Assembly: GCF_900291975.1 (NCBI RefSeq)
Contig: NZ_OMPN01000001.1
Coordinates: 372,001-436,000, forward strand
Direction of reading: 5' to 3'
Origin: Agathobaculum massiliense
Lineage (GTDB): Bacteria > Bacillota > Clostridia > Oscillospirales > Butyricicoccaceae
DNA: 64,000 bases
Part shown: positions 28,209 to 36,906 of the stretch, in pieces
Layout of the letters: each line of letters starts with the position of its first letter
Position numbering within the stretch: the stretch's first letter is position 1
Notes under the pieces: generated by a model
The model's database searches: none
What the model was told of the DNA's origin: nothing
Seen by the model: only the letters and a program-made list of their open reading frames with translations
Made by a program: the position numbers and the translations under genes

Positions 28209-29357
28209 ATGGCTGACAAAAGAGATTATTACGAGGTACTGGGCGTGCAAAAAGGCGCGAGTGAGGACGAGCTGAAAAAGGCTTACCGCCGCTTGGCCCG
28301 CAAGTACCACCCTGATCTGAACAAAGACAATCCCGATGCGGCCGACAAATTCAAAGAGGTCAACGAGGCCTATGAGGTCCTTTCCGACGCGGATAAACGC
28401 GCCAAGTATGACCAGTTCGGCTTCGCGGGCGTGGACCCGAGCTACGGAGGCAGCGCGGGAGCGGGCGGCTTCGGCGGGTTCGATATGGGCGACCTCGGCG
28501 ACTTGTTCGGCTCGTTCTTCGGCGGCGGCTTTGGCGGTGGTCGCTCACAGCGCCGCAATGCGCCGCAGCGCGGCGAATCCATCCGGCAGACGGTCATCCT
28601 CTCGTTCGAGGAGGCTGCGTTCGGCTGCGAGAAGGAGATCTCGGTAAACCGCATCGAGTCCTGTGACGAATGCGGCGGCACGGGCGCGGCCAAGGGTACC
28701 AGCGCTGAAACCTGCCCGAACTGCCGCGGCACTGGCTCTGTGACCCAGACGCAGCGCACCCCGCTCGGTGTGTTCCAAACGCAAACCGCGTGTCCCAACT
28801 GCCGCGGCACCGGCAAGATCATCAAAAAACCCTGCGCCAAGTGTGGCGGCGCGGGCCGCGTGCGCAAAACGCGCAAGTTCAAGGTAAACATCCCTGCCGG
28901 TATCGACGAGGGACAGTCCATCCAGCAGCGCGGACAGGGCAACGCGGGTGTGAACGGCGGGCCGGCGGGCGACCTGTTTGTGACCGTGTCCATCCGTCCG
29001 CATCCCATCTTTACCCGCGAGGGGCAGGATGTGTACGTCGAGATCCCGATTTCGTTCGCGCAGGCGGCGCTGGGCGACACGCTTCAGGTGCCGACGATCG
29101 ACGGGCGCGTGGAATATAAGGTGCCGGAAGGGACGCAGACCGGCACCGTGTTCCGTATGAAAGGCAAGGGTATCCAGAACGTCAGCGGCCGTGGCCGCGG
29201 CGATCAGTATGTCCGCGTGAATATCGAAGTGCCGAAAAATCTGTCCGAAAAGCAGAAAAAGCTGCTGCGCGAATTTGAAGAATCCGCGACCGATGAAAAT
29301 CAGAGCAAGCGCAAGGGCTTCTGGGATAAGGTAAAGGACGCGTTCAGCGAAAAATAA
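28209..29357 (+). CDS. dnaJ: Co-chaperone DnaJ
   Basis: This 382-residue type I DnaJ has a J domain (1-70) with the HPD triad in [10 protein letters not shown], a Gly/Phe-rich linker (about 78-115), and four zinc-binding CxxCxGxG repeats ([32 protein letters not shown]), then the C-terminal substrate-binding domain. It stimulates DnaK ATPase. Last gene of the hrcA operon, followed by a strong terminator. Confidence 0.98.
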   Translation: MADKRDYYEVLGVQKGASEDELKKAYRRLARKYHPDLNKDNPDAADKFKEVNEAYEVLSDADKRAKYDQFGFAGVDPSYGGSAGAGGFGGFDMGDLGDLFGSFFGGGFGGGRSQRRNAPQRGESIRQTVILSFEEAAFGCEKEISVNRIESCDECGGTGAAKGTSAETCPNCRGTGSVTQTQRTPLGVFQTQTACPNCRGTGKIIKKPCAKCGGAGRVRKTRKFKVNIPAGIDEGQSIQQRGQGNAGVNGGPAGDLFVTVSIRPHPIFTREGQDVYVEIPISFAQAALGDTLQVPTIDGRVEYKVPEGTQTGTVFRMKGKGIQNVSGRGRGDQYVRVNIEVPKNLSEKQKKLLREFEESATDENQSKRKGFWDKVKDAFSEK

Positions 29358-29419
29358 CCGACCAGCGCAGGTTGTTCTGGTCGGGTCAGGTTTCCGTGCC
29401 CCGCGCGGGAAACGGAAAA

Positions 29420-29447
29420 GAGGGCCGCAGGAGCGGCCCTCTTTTTT
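29420..29447. terminator. Terminator of the dnaK operon
   Basis: The stem GAGGGCCGC / GCGGCCCTC with AGGA loop is followed by TTTTTT; flanking A-runs suggest it also serves the convergent dehydrogenase gene. Confidence 0.9.
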
Positions 29448-30310
29448 CAGCTTTCGCGGTAATGCCGGATCAATGCCTGTGTGCCAAGGTCACCCATGCC
29501 TTCCGCTTCCAGATCGCCGTACATGGCGCAGACGCGCTCCAACACCGGCAGCGCGGGTCCGCCCTGCGATTGGGCAATCTTCATATCCTTGATAAAATGC
29601 TTGAGGAAAAACCCCGGCGCATAATCCTCTTTTACCATCTTTGGCATCAGGTTCTCCATCTGCCACGAGCCGGCCGCCCCCTTGGAAATGCTGGCGAGCA
29701 GCTTATCCGGCTCCAGCCCCGCGTGTTCTGCATAGGCGAGCGCTTCGCACACGCCGGCGATCGTCCCCGAAATCGCAATCTGGTTGGCCATCTTGGTATG
29801 CTGTCCCGCGCCGGCCGGACCTTCATAAACGACCTGCTTTCCCATCGCTTCAAACAGCGGCAGGCACGCCTTGTAATCCGCTTCCGCCCCACCAACCATG
29901 ATGGACAGCGTGCCGTTTTTCGCCCCTGTGTCGCCGCCGGAAACCGGCGCATCCAGCACGCGCAGCCCGCGCTGCTTCCCCTCCTGGGAAATCCGAACCG
30001 CAAGCTTCGGATCGGTCGTGGTCATATCGATCAGATAGGCGCCGGCCTTCGCCGCCGCCAGAATGCCCTCCCCGCCGAAATAGACCTGCTCCACATCCTT
30101 CGGATAGCCTACCATCGTAATAACCGCATCGCGCCCTTTCGCGCATTCCGCAACGCTGTCGCACCAGCGCACTTCATTTTCGGCAAGGAAATCCGTAAGC
30201 TTTGCCTTGGTGCGCGAATAAACCGCGACCTCGTAACCTGCACCCAGCAGGTTGCGCACCATGGAGCGCCCCATTACGCCCACGCCAATAAACCCAACTG
30301 TTTTCATCAT
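29447..30310 (-). CDS. NAD(P)-dependent beta-hydroxyacid dehydrogenase
   Basis: This 287-residue member of the 3-hydroxyisobutyrate / tartronate semialdehyde reductase family has the Rossmann motif VGFIGVGVMGRSMVRNL, the substrate loop DAPVSGGDTGAKNGTLSIMV, and the catalytic lysine segment AGQHTKMANQI. Several family members have this layout, so the substrate cannot be fixed. It is downstream of citrate synthase on the same strand, separated by a hairpin. Confidence 0.88.
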   Translation of the reverse strand: MMKTVGFIGVGVMGRSMVRNLLGAGYEVAVYSRTKAKLTDFLAENEVRWCDSVAECAKGRDAVITMVGYPKDVEQVYFGGEGILAAAKAGAYLIDMTTTDPKLAVRISQEGKQRGLRVLDAPVSGGDTGAKNGTLSIMVGGAEADYKACLPLFEAMGKQVVYEGPAGAGQHTKMANQIAISGTIAGVCEALAYAEHAGLEPDKLLASISKGAAGSWQMENLMPKMVKEDYAPGFFLKHFIKDMKIAQSQGGPALPVLERVCAMYGDLEAEGMGDLGTQALIRHYRES

Positions 30311-30335
30311 TTTTCCTCCTTGCGTATATGTGTCT

Positions 30336-30361
30336 AAAGCGCGGACCGGAATCCGCGCTTT
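30336..30361. terminator. Hairpin between citrate synthase and dehydrogenase genes
   Basis: The 10-bp stem AAAGCGCGGA / TCCGCGCTTT has a six-base loop. The T-run is better on the plus strand than on the minus strand, the direction of transcription, so termination of the citrate synthase message may be partial. Confidence 0.6.
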
Positions 30362-30364
30362 TTC

Positions 30365-31732
30365 TTACCGTTCCCCAAGGGGGGTATATCCGATTTCCGG
30401 TTGTACACAGCGGTAGGCAGGTCGGATAATCTTGTCCGTATTAATCAGCTCTTCCAGCCGGTGCGCGCTCCAGCCGACGATACGCGCCATGGCAAATACA
30501 GGCGTGTAAAGCTCTGGCGGAAGCCCCAGCATGGAATACACAAAGCCGGAATAAAAATCCACATTGGCGGAAACGCCTTTGTAAATCTGCCGCTCTTTTG
30601 CAATAACCTTGGGTGCCAGCCGCGCAACCGTAGAATAGAGGGCGAAATCCTCATCCCTGCCCTTTTCCTTGGCCAACTGCCCGACGAACGACTTGAACAC
30701 CTGCGCGCGCGGGTCGGAGATCGAATACACGGCATGCCCCAGGCCATAAATCAGCCCCTTGCGGTCAAACACCTCGCGCCGCAGCAGCTTATCCAGATAA
30801 TCGGCCACCTGCTCGTCGTCATGGGCATCGGAAACGTTGCGCTTGAGGTCCTCGAACATCTGCACAACCTTATAATTGGCGCCGCCATGCTTAGGCCCTT
30901 TCAGCGAGCCGAGCGCCGCCGCGATCGCCGAATAGGTATCCGTTCCCGAAGAGGTGACCACATGCGTGGTAAAGGACGAATTATTACCGCCGCCGTGCTC
31001 CATATGCAGCACAAGCGCCAGATCCAGCACACTCGCTTCCAGCGGCGTGTACTGCATGTCCGGACGCAGCATGCGCAAGAAATTGGATGCCGTGGAAAGG
31101 CTGTCCGAGGGGTAATGGATGTACATACTGCCGCCGCACTCATAGTGATTATAGGCGTGATAGGAATATACCGCGAGCATAGGAAACACGGAAATCAGCA
31201 TCAGGCATTGGCGCAGCACGTTCGGCAGGCTGATATCATCCGCATAATTGTCGTAGGAAGCCAGCGTCAGCACGCTGCGCGACAGGCTGTTCATCATATC
31301 ATGCGGCGGCGCTTTCATGATAACATCGCGTGTGAAATTGGTCGGCAGCGTGCGTCCCTGGGCAAGCAGACCCTTGAAGTCGGCAAGCTGGCCCGCGTCC
31401 GGCAGCTTGCCGAACAACAGCAGGTAGGCGACCTCCTCGTAGCCTTTGCGCCCCTCCTTCATGAAGCCCTGCACCAGATCATTTATGTTGATGCCCCGGT
31501 AGTACAGTTCCCCTTCGCAGGGTACCGTTTCTCCATTGACCTCTTTTTGCGATATGATGTCCGAAATATTGGTCAGCCCTGCCAGTACGCCCTTCCCGCT
31601 CAAGTCGCGCAGGCCGCGCTTCACGTCATATTGCTTGTACAGCGCGGGATCGATCCGGCTGTTTGTCCGGCATATCTCCGCCAGCGCCTCCACGCGCGGT
31701 GTCACCTCTAAAATGTTGTGGTCTGCCGTCAT
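30365..31732 (-). CDS. gltA: Citrate synthase
   Basis: This 455-residue enzyme condenses acetyl-CoA and oxaloacetate. It shows the citrate synthase signatures LHMEHGGGNNSSF and GLGHAVYSISDPRAQVFKSF with the catalytic histidines, and YSGFVYSMLGLPPELYTPVFAMARIVGWSAH near the end. Like many anaerobes it probably feeds glutamate synthesis in an incomplete TCA branch. ATG 31732 follows AAAGGGGAGGA. A promoter lies at 31775-31803. Confidence 0.94.
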   Translation of the reverse strand: MTADHNILEVTPRVEALAEICRTNSRIDPALYKQYDVKRGLRDLSGKGVLAGLTNISDIISQKEVNGETVPCEGELYYRGININDLVQGFMKEGRKGYEEVAYLLLFGKLPDAGQLADFKGLLAQGRTLPTNFTRDVIMKAPPHDMMNSLSRSVLTLASYDNYADDISLPNVLRQCLMLISVFPMLAVYSYHAYNHYECGGSMYIHYPSDSLSTASNFLRMLRPDMQYTPLEASVLDLALVLHMEHGGGNNSSFTTHVVTSSGTDTYSAIAAALGSLKGPKHGGANYKVVQMFEDLKRNVSDAHDDEQVADYLDKLLRREVFDRKGLIYGLGHAVYSISDPRAQVFKSFVGQLAKEKGRDEDFALYSTVARLAPKVIAKERQIYKGVSANVDFYSGFVYSMLGLPPELYTPVFAMARIVGWSAHRLEELINTDKIIRPAYRCVQPEIGYTPLGER

Positions 31733-31774
31733 CTTGTGTCCTCCCCTTTCCAATACATACTACCCGATGTATAT

Positions 31775-31803
31775 ATTGTATATGGAAAATCGCAAGCCTG
31801 CAA
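31775..31803 (-). promoter_or_regulatory. Citrate synthase promoter
   Basis: On the minus strand -35 TTGCAG (31798-31803) and -10 TACAAT (31775-31780) have a 17-bp spacer. Confidence 0.55.
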
Positions 31804-31870
31804 CGACATTTCGGTAACAGAGTGTGAAAATTCTGTGAATTTTTACTATAGCAGCATCATAAAGCACCGC

Positions 31871-32377
31871 TCACTCCTCTTCCGTTCCGACGCGGCGCCG
31901 CTTTGCATATCGGAACGAAGCGTAAGTAAGCAGCAGCACCAATACCGTAGTCAGCGGCACCGTTAACAGCAGTTGCGCAGCAAACACCAGAAGAATAGCC
32001 GGCACCCCCATCCCTACCCAGACTGCGCCGGTCGCACATTGGAGTACACAGACTACGACGGAGGCTGCCACTCCCGCCAGCGCCCCCTGCACCAAGTAGT
32101 GCTTCCACGGATAACAGTCCGCTTCGGCAAACGCGTTGTCATCCATCATGCCTTTGCGCGCCATCAGTACTATGCAAAAGAGCTGTGCCAGCATCACGAC
32201 AGCAAATTCCACCAAGTTGACCGCTCCGCCTATCGTTTCGTTCTGTACGCTTATCCCCAGCGCCTGCAGCACCAGATCAGCCAAAATACCAGCCGTCAGG
32301 AAATAAAACCCAACTTTATAGATCCGGTTGATCTCCGCAACCACCCGTTCATCTTTTGCTTTGCGAATCAGCTTCAT
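31871..32377 (-). CDS. Membrane protein, DUF6773-like
   Basis: This 168-residue protein has four hydrophobic helices and a basic C-terminus (YAKRRRVGTEEE). The opening KAKDERVVAEINRIYKVGFY is typical of small Firmicutes membrane proteins paired with an XRE regulator. ATG 32377 was preferred over GTG 32386 because GGAGG is better spaced. It follows the XRE gene at 32500-32697 by about 120 bp on the same strand, and the two probably form a unit. Function unknown. Confidence 0.65.
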   Translation of the reverse strand: MKLIRKAKDERVVAEINRIYKVGFYFLTAGILADLVLQALGISVQNETIGGAVNLVEFAVVMLAQLFCIVLMARKGMMDDNAFAEADCYPWKHYLVQGALAGVAASVVVCVLQCATGAVWVGMGVPAILLVFAAQLLLTVPLTTVLVLLLTYASFRYAKRRRVGTEEE

Positions 32378-32499
32378 CTTTTCCACCTCCGTATCACAAA
32401 CTTAAGACGGCTTTTACGATCACAGCCGCCCAAGCCATTCCATTTCCCTGCCGCGCTCGTCCAGCAGTCCCCATCATCCATTGTTTTCTCTGCTCCATC

Positions 32500-32697
32500 T
32501 CAGTTTTCCTCCCAAAATAATTGATCGAGCGTCTTATCCAGCGCCCTGCAGATGGCAATACACAGGTTGAGCGTCGGGTTATAGCCGCCCGCCTCGATCA
32601 AACCAATGGTTTGTCGCGTTACACCGACCAGTTCTGCCAGTTCTGCCTGAGACAGATCCTTTTCCACCCGAGCGAGTTTGAGTTTTTTATTTTTCAT
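32500..32697 (-). CDS. Small XRE-family regulator
   Basis: This 65-residue YozG-type HTH protein reads KLARVEKDLSQAELAELVGV, then the recognition helix TRQTIGLIEAGGYNPTLNL, ending in the acidic FWEEN tail. These regulators usually control an adjacent membrane protein, here the DUF6773-like gene. It has a perfect promoter. Confidence 0.9.
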   Translation of the reverse strand: MKNKKLKLARVEKDLSQAELAELVGVTRQTIGLIEAGGYNPTLNLCIAICRALDKTLDQLFWEEN

Positions 32698-32722
32698 GCG
32701 CTACCCCTCTTTTGCTTTCTTA

Positions 32723-32751
32723 ATTATACGATATATTTTTTATAATGTCAA
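32723..32751 (-). promoter_or_regulatory. Consensus promoter of the XRE gene
   Basis: On the minus strand TTGACA (32746-32751), a 17-bp AT-rich spacer and TATAAT (32723-32728). Confidence 0.85.
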
Positions 32752-32776
32752 TTATATATTGCATTTTGACAAATAA

Positions 32777-32802
32777 AAAAGGAGGCGAGTAAACCTCCTT
32801 TT
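32777..32802 (-). terminator. Terminator of the yihY gene
   Basis: The stem AAAAGGAGG / CCTCCTTTT with an eight-base loop is followed by a T-rich run on the minus strand. Confidence 0.75.
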
Positions 32803-33652
32803 ATTGAAAATGCTTCTCGGCCTCCATGCGGTACAGCCGCATAATGACTAACGTATGGTTGAGCTGCGGCCCCATCAGCAGGATCATGCTGACGATATAC
32901 AACCAAAGCATCAAAACGATGATTGCGCCGAGCGAGCCGTACAGCACGGAATAATTGGCCATGTTATCCACATAAAACGAAAACGCCCACGATACCAGCA
33001 GCCAAGCGACCAAGGAAAACAGCGCCCCCGGCCATACCTCCTGAAATTTCAGATGAAGGTTGGGGACCACACGGTTGAACAGCATGAGGAATACAAAAAT
33101 AAACGCAATCATCACCCAAAAGCTCGCGTCATGTGTCAAATCCAGCGCCGCCTGCGGCACTGGCATCAGCCGCGGCAGGATGCGGATGATCGTCCGTCCC
33201 GCAACCGCCAGAATAAAGCTGCAAACGACCGATACCAGAAAGCCCGCCGTAATGCCGAACGAGATCAGCACATCGCGCAGGACGCCGCGCTGTACCTCGA
33301 CATGGTAGATGTCATTGACCGTGCGCATCATGGAGCGGACCGCGCGGGACAAAAAATACAAGGTCAGCACAATGCCGATCAGCATGGGACTGAACGAGGG
33401 GGAGTTGGAAAGCTGCGCCAGATAGGAGGTGATCAACTGCTGCAGGCTCTTGGGCAGCAGCTCCAGCACGGGCTGTATGCTCTCGATCGAAATATCGAGC
33501 TGTGCCAGAACCGAGTTGACAAACATCAGCAGCGGGAACATGGAAAACAACAGGAAATACGACAGCTCCGCCGCCGCCTGCGGGATCCCGTCCGAAAAAA
33601 AACGGTAAACCATCCGTTTTATCAGGTATGCCAGCCGGTTTTTCCCATTCAC
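32801..33652 (-). CDS. YihY/virulence factor BrkB family membrane protein
   Basis: This 283-residue protein has six hydrophobic helices with the YihY pattern: GIPQAAAELSYFLLFSMFPLLMF near the N-terminus, and YVDNMANYSVLYGSLGAIIVLMLWLYIVSM near the C-terminus. Once mislabelled as ribonuclease BN, the family's true role is unclear. GTG 33652 is the likely start, after AAAGGGGGATGGG. Confidence 0.9.
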   Translation of the reverse strand: MNGKNRLAYLIKRMVYRFFSDGIPQAAAELSYFLLFSMFPLLMFVNSVLAQLDISIESIQPVLELLPKSLQQLITSYLAQLSNSPSFSPMLIGIVLTLYFLSRAVRSMMRTVNDIYHVEVQRGVLRDVLISFGITAGFLVSVVCSFILAVAGRTIIRILPRLMPVPQAALDLTHDASFWVMIAFIFVFLMLFNRVVPNLHLKFQEVWPGALFSLVAWLLVSWAFSFYVDNMANYSVLYGSLGAIIVLMLWLYIVSMILLMGPQLNHTLVIMRLYRMEAEKHFQ

Positions 33653-33713
33653 GACCCCATCCCCCTTTCCTCTAAGGTACTTCTATTGTACCAGCTTTTT
33701 TCTGATTTTCAAC

Positions 33714-33742
33714 TTGCGTTTTGGCGGCATCCGGTGTATACT
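33714..33742 (+). promoter_or_regulatory. Promoter of the SLOG-protein gene
   Basis: -35 TTGCGT (33714-33719) and -10 TATACT (33737-33742) have a 17-bp spacer, just upstream of a LexA-type box. Confidence 0.6.
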
Positions 33743-33753
33743 GTCCATAATCA

Positions 33754-33765
33754 GAACATTTGTTC
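33754..33765. promoter_or_regulatory. LexA/DinR-type SOS box
   Basis: GAACATTTGTTC is an exact match to the Gram-positive SOS consensus GAAC-N4-GTTC. It lies 12-23 bp after the -10 and 18 bp before the SLOG-gene start, a position where LexA would block transcription. Confidence 0.65.
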
Positions 33766-33783
33766 TCGTCGGAGGGGATGTCC

Positions 33784-34302
33784 ATGGATAGCCTGCGCGG
33801 AGAAACCTGTTGTTTTTCCGGATATCGAATCGAAAAAATGCCGTTTCGGACGGACGATTCCCCGGCCGCCAGCGCCTTACGGGAGGCGCTTGACCGGGCA
33901 ATCCGCCATGCCGCCGGCCAGGGCTATACCCGCTTTCTGTCCGGTATGTCCACCGGTTTTGACCTCTGGGCCGCGGAAGCCGTGCTTCGGACGCGCGCGC
34001 AGCTTCCGGTGCAGCTTTTATGCGCGGTCCCGTTTGACGGGCAGGCGTCCCGCTATGCAGCGGAATGGAAGCGCCGGTTCAATCGTTGCCTGCTCGCGGC
34101 GGACGGGGTATACTCCCTGTCACGGGAGTATCATACCGGCTGCTATGCCGCACGCAACCAGTTCATGGTGGACGCGGCCTCCCTGCTGATCTGCTTCTTT
34201 GACGGACAGCCCGGCGGCACCGCGCAGACCGTGCGCATGGCGCGGCAGCGGGGCCTGCGCATCGTCAACCTTGCGGAACGGCAGCTCTCTCTGCTGGATT
34301 GA
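33784..34302 (+). CDS. SLOG-domain protein, DUF1273/YpsA-like
   Basis: This 172-residue protein has a Rossmann-like SLOG fold. Visible motifs are CFSGYRIEKMPF, the nucleotide-ligand loop FLSGMSTGFDLWAAEAVL, the strand LLCAVPFDGQ and ARNQFMVDAASLLICFFDG. SLOG proteins bind or cleave nucleotide-derived ligands and many serve in stress or defence; Bacillus YpsA is linked to cell division and phage-like defence proteins. ATG 33784 follows GGAGGGGATG. The SOS box in its leader suggests DNA-damage induction, which is inference. Confidence 0.8.
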   Translation: MDSLRGETCCFSGYRIEKMPFRTDDSPAASALREALDRAIRHAAGQGYTRFLSGMSTGFDLWAAEAVLRTRAQLPVQLLCAVPFDGQASRYAAEWKRRFNRCLLAADGVYSLSREYHTGCYAARNQFMVDAASLLICFFDGQPGGTAQTVRMARQRGLRIVNLAERQLSLLD

Positions 34303-34346
34303 CCGGCGCACGCCGCGCGGACCATGTTTGCTGTAGCACGGCCGTT

Positions 34347-34381
34347 AAAAAGAGGCTCGGAAATGATTCCGAGCCTCTTTT
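34347..34381. terminator. Bidirectional terminator
   Basis: A 15-bp stem, AAAAGAGGCTCGGAA / TTCCGAGCCTCTTTT, with ATGA loop lies between the SLOG gene and convergent ilvE. Confidence 0.9.
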
Positions 34382-34399
34382 CACAAATTTATCCTGCGA

Positions 34400-35467
34400 T
34401 CAATCAACCTTGACCGTCCAGCCCAGCTCATCCGGCATGGTACCCCACTGGATGCCGGTCAGAGTATTGTACAGCTTATGGGTGATCTCGCCGATCTCAC
34501 CGTTGTTGATATAGGCAACGTCGCCCTCGTAGCGCAGTTCGCCGACCGGAGAAATGACCGCCGCCGTACCAGTGCCGAACACCTCTTCCAGCTTCCCGTC
34601 CTTGGAGGCCTGCATCACGTCCGCGATCGGCAGGCGCTCCTCAGACACCGGAACGCCCCAGTGCTTGAGAAGATCGATGCAGCTCATACGGGTAACGCCC
34701 GGCAGGACCGTACCCATACAGGGCGCGGTGTAGACCGTGCCGCCAATCTTGAAGAAGCAGTTCATCGATCCCACTTCCTCCACATATTTATGCTCCACAC
34801 CGTCCAGCCACAGTGTCTGCTCATAGCCAAGCTCATGCGCCTTTACCTGCGAGATCAGGCTGGCCGCATAGTTGCCGCCGCACTTGGTAAAACCCGTGCC
34901 GCCCGGGCAGGCGCGGGTATATTCATCCTCCACAAAGATCTTGACCGGATTGATACCTGTCGAATAATACGCGCCGACCGGCGAACAGATGATGATGAAC
35001 TGGTGCGTTCTGGACGGGCGCACGCCAAGGTGCGGCTCAGTCGCGATCACGAATGGGCGGATATACAGGCTGGTACCTTCCGCATGCGGCACCCAATCCT
35101 TTTCAACCGAAACAATTTCCTTAACCGCCTGCACAAAATCCTCCACCGGCAGGCTCGGCAGGCACATGCGGTGATTGGTGTTAATCATGCGCTGCGCATT
35201 TTTGTCCGGCCGGAACAGTTGGATCGAACCATCGGGCGTGCGGTAGGCTTTCATGCCCTCGAACGACTCCATCGCGTAATGCAGGACCATGGCTGCAGGA
35301 TCGATCTGAAGCGGCTCATACGGTACGATGCGCGCGTCGTGCCAGCCCTGCTCCTCATCGTGGTCGATGATCAGCATGTGATCGGTATAATAGACGCCGA
35401 AGCCGAGGCTGTTTTCATCCGGCTTGGACTTTTTGTTGGCTGTGAGCTGTTTTTTGATCTGCAGCAT
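34400..35467 (-). CDS. ilvE: Branched-chain amino acid aminotransferase
   Basis: This 355-residue PLP enzyme of fold type IV performs the last step of valine, leucine and isoleucine synthesis. The PLP-lysine segment GFTKCGGNYAASL, the arginine-rich EGTSLYIRPF and the C-terminal VFGTGTAAVISPVG are typical of the IlvE (BCAT) branch. It lies alone, 14 kb from the ilvBNCD operon, with its own promoter (35502-35529) and no T-box that I can see. Confidence 0.94.
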   Translation of the reverse strand: MLQIKKQLTANKKSKPDENSLGFGVYYTDHMLIIDHDEEQGWHDARIVPYEPLQIDPAAMVLHYAMESFEGMKAYRTPDGSIQLFRPDKNAQRMINTNHRMCLPSLPVEDFVQAVKEIVSVEKDWVPHAEGTSLYIRPFVIATEPHLGVRPSRTHQFIIICSPVGAYYSTGINPVKIFVEDEYTRACPGGTGFTKCGGNYAASLISQVKAHELGYEQTLWLDGVEHKYVEEVGSMNCFFKIGGTVYTAPCMGTVLPGVTRMSCIDLLKHWGVPVSEERLPIADVMQASKDGKLEEVFGTGTAAVISPVGELRYEGDVAYINNGEIGEITHKLYNTLTGIQWGTMPDELGWTVKVD

Positions 35468-35501
35468 GGTGGATTCACTCTTTCTATTTGTTTTTTCTTT
35501 T

Positions 35502-35529
35502 ATTATAGCACTTTGCCAAGATAAAGCAA
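35502..35529 (-). promoter_or_regulatory. ilvE promoter
   Basis: On the minus strand -35 TTGCTT (35524-35529) and -10 TATAAT (35502-35507) have a 16-bp spacer. Confidence 0.6.
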
Positions 35530-35549
35530 GGCGTTTTTCGATACAAAGG

Positions 35550-35578
35550 GTGACAAACCCGCCGTGTTTTGATATAAT
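35550..35578 (+). promoter_or_regulatory. Promoter of the deacetylase-like gene
   Basis: -35 GTGACA (35550-35555) and -10 TATAAT (35573-35578) have a 17-bp spacer, 35 bp before the proposed start. Confidence 0.6.
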
Positions 35579-35613
35579 AAGTTCGTATGAATTGCTGAAA
35601 GGGGTGACCGCGC

Positions 35614-36798
35614 ATCAAACAGAAATGGAAAAAGCTGCTCAGTGTGCTGCTGTGCGCGGCGCTGGTCCTGTTTACTTGCCCCGTCCCCGCCCGCGCGCTT
35701 ACGCTGACCGCGGTCAATGATACGCTTCTGCCGCTTGACGACGGCACCATGCCCGCGCGTCTCGGCGGCGAGCTGTATGTGCCGTACAGCGTCTTCACCA
35801 TGCTTGGCGTTTCCGCTTCGCAGGAGGGCGGCGTGCTGAGTCTCTCTGCAAACGGGGAAACGCTCAGCTTCTCCCCCGACGAGGGATATGTATACGACCA
35901 GAACCTGAACAGCTATTCTCCCCCTGCATACCATCGGAACGGAACGGTTTATGTGCCGGTCAAGCTGTGCTGCGGCAAATTCGGCCTGAGCTATTCCACG
36001 CTGTCCTTTTCCGGTGAAACCGTACTGCGCGTGACCGACGGTTCGGCGCAAAGCGACTCCTCGTTCACCTCCTCCAATGCAGATTCGATCCAAAGCGCAA
36101 TCAATACATACAAGGGCGTCACGCCGTCCACTCCATCGGACGGCAGCGGCCAAACGACCGAGCAGCCGGCCGAGCCTCCCATCCCACCGGTTGAAGAAAA
36201 ACCGACGCAGAAGCCCGCGCGGGTTTACCTGACTTTCTATGGCGCGCCGACCACCAACACCCCCGCCGTGCTGGACGCGCTCCACAGCGCCGGCCGCCTG
36301 GCAACGTTTTTCCTTCCCGTGGATGCGTCCACCTGGACGGACGACACCGTGCGCCGCATCGTTGCGGAGGGGCATACCCCCGCACTGCTGCTGAACGCTT
36401 CCCCCCAGACCGCGCCCGCCGACCTGGTTGCCAGCCTGACCGCTGCAAACGAGCGTCTGACGCTGCTCACCGGCGTATCCACGCGCATCGTTTCCAACGA
36501 TACGGGCTGCGTCAAATTGACACAGGCACAGCGCGACGCCCTGATCGGCGCCGGCTACCGGCTGTGGGACTCCACCTTTGACAGCGGGGACGCCACCCAG
36601 TCCGCGGCAAGGGCATACGCCACCACCGCCCAGAACTTTGTCTCAACGACTGCGACCGTCGTGGTCCGCCTGCATCACAGCGCCTCCACAGCGCAGACCG
36701 TGCGCTCGCTTTCCGCCTATATGTCGAGACAGGGCATCCCCTCGTCCCGCGTCATACTGAGCGCCACACCGATCAACAGCACTTCCGATACCCGATAG
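35614..36798 (+). CDS. Exported protein with copper-amine-oxidase-N and degenerate polysaccharide deacetylase domains
   Basis: A protein of about 394 residues with a signal peptide (KQKWKKLLSVLLCAALVLFT, cut near ARA). Residues 40-145 resemble copper amine oxidase N-terminal repeats (GGELYVPYSVFTMLGVSAS). A Pro/Thr linker leads to a NodB-homology fold (about 205-390) marked by VYLTFYGAPTTNTPAVLDAL and LATFFLPVDASTW. Active deacetylases read TFDDGP and GHxxGxHT; here both catalytic aspartates and the second histidine are gone, so the domain is probably inactive. No ATG, GTG or TTG lies in frame before the signal peptide; ATC 35614, nine bases after AAAGGGG, is the best start. A shorter GTG start (35644) would lose the basic n-region. 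Confidence 0.7.
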   Translation: MKQKWKKLLSVLLCAALVLFTCPVPARALTLTAVNDTLLPLDDGTMPARLGGELYVPYSVFTMLGVSASQEGGVLSLSANGETLSFSPDEGYVYDQNLNSYSPPAYHRNGTVYVPVKLCCGKFGLSYSTLSFSGETVLRVTDGSAQSDSSFTSSNADSIQSAINTYKGVTPSTPSDGSGQTTEQPAEPPIPPVEEKPTQKPARVYLTFYGAPTTNTPAVLDALHSAGRLATFFLPVDASTWTDDTVRRIVAEGHTPALLLNASPQTAPADLVASLTAANERLTLLTGVSTRIVSNDTGCVKLTQAQRDALIGAGYRLWDSTFDSGDATQSAARAYATTAQNFVSTTATVVVRLHHSASTAQTVRSLSAYMSRQGIPSSRVILSATPINSTSDTR

Positions 36799-36821
36799 CT
36801 ACCTGCGTATCTGTCATGCAA

Positions 36822-36856
36822 AACACGGCACAGCTTAAAGCTGTGCCGTGTTCTTT
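36822..36856. terminator. Terminator between the deacetylase-like gene and sigG fragment
   Basis: A 15-bp stem, AACACGGCACAGCTT / AAGCTGTGCCGTGTT, is followed by TTCTTTT on the plus strand; A-rich on the other side. Confidence 0.8.
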
Positions 36857-36906
36857 TCCTACCGGACGCCGCTTTGGAACCGCGGCGCGCCTTCCCATCG
36901 TTTTTG

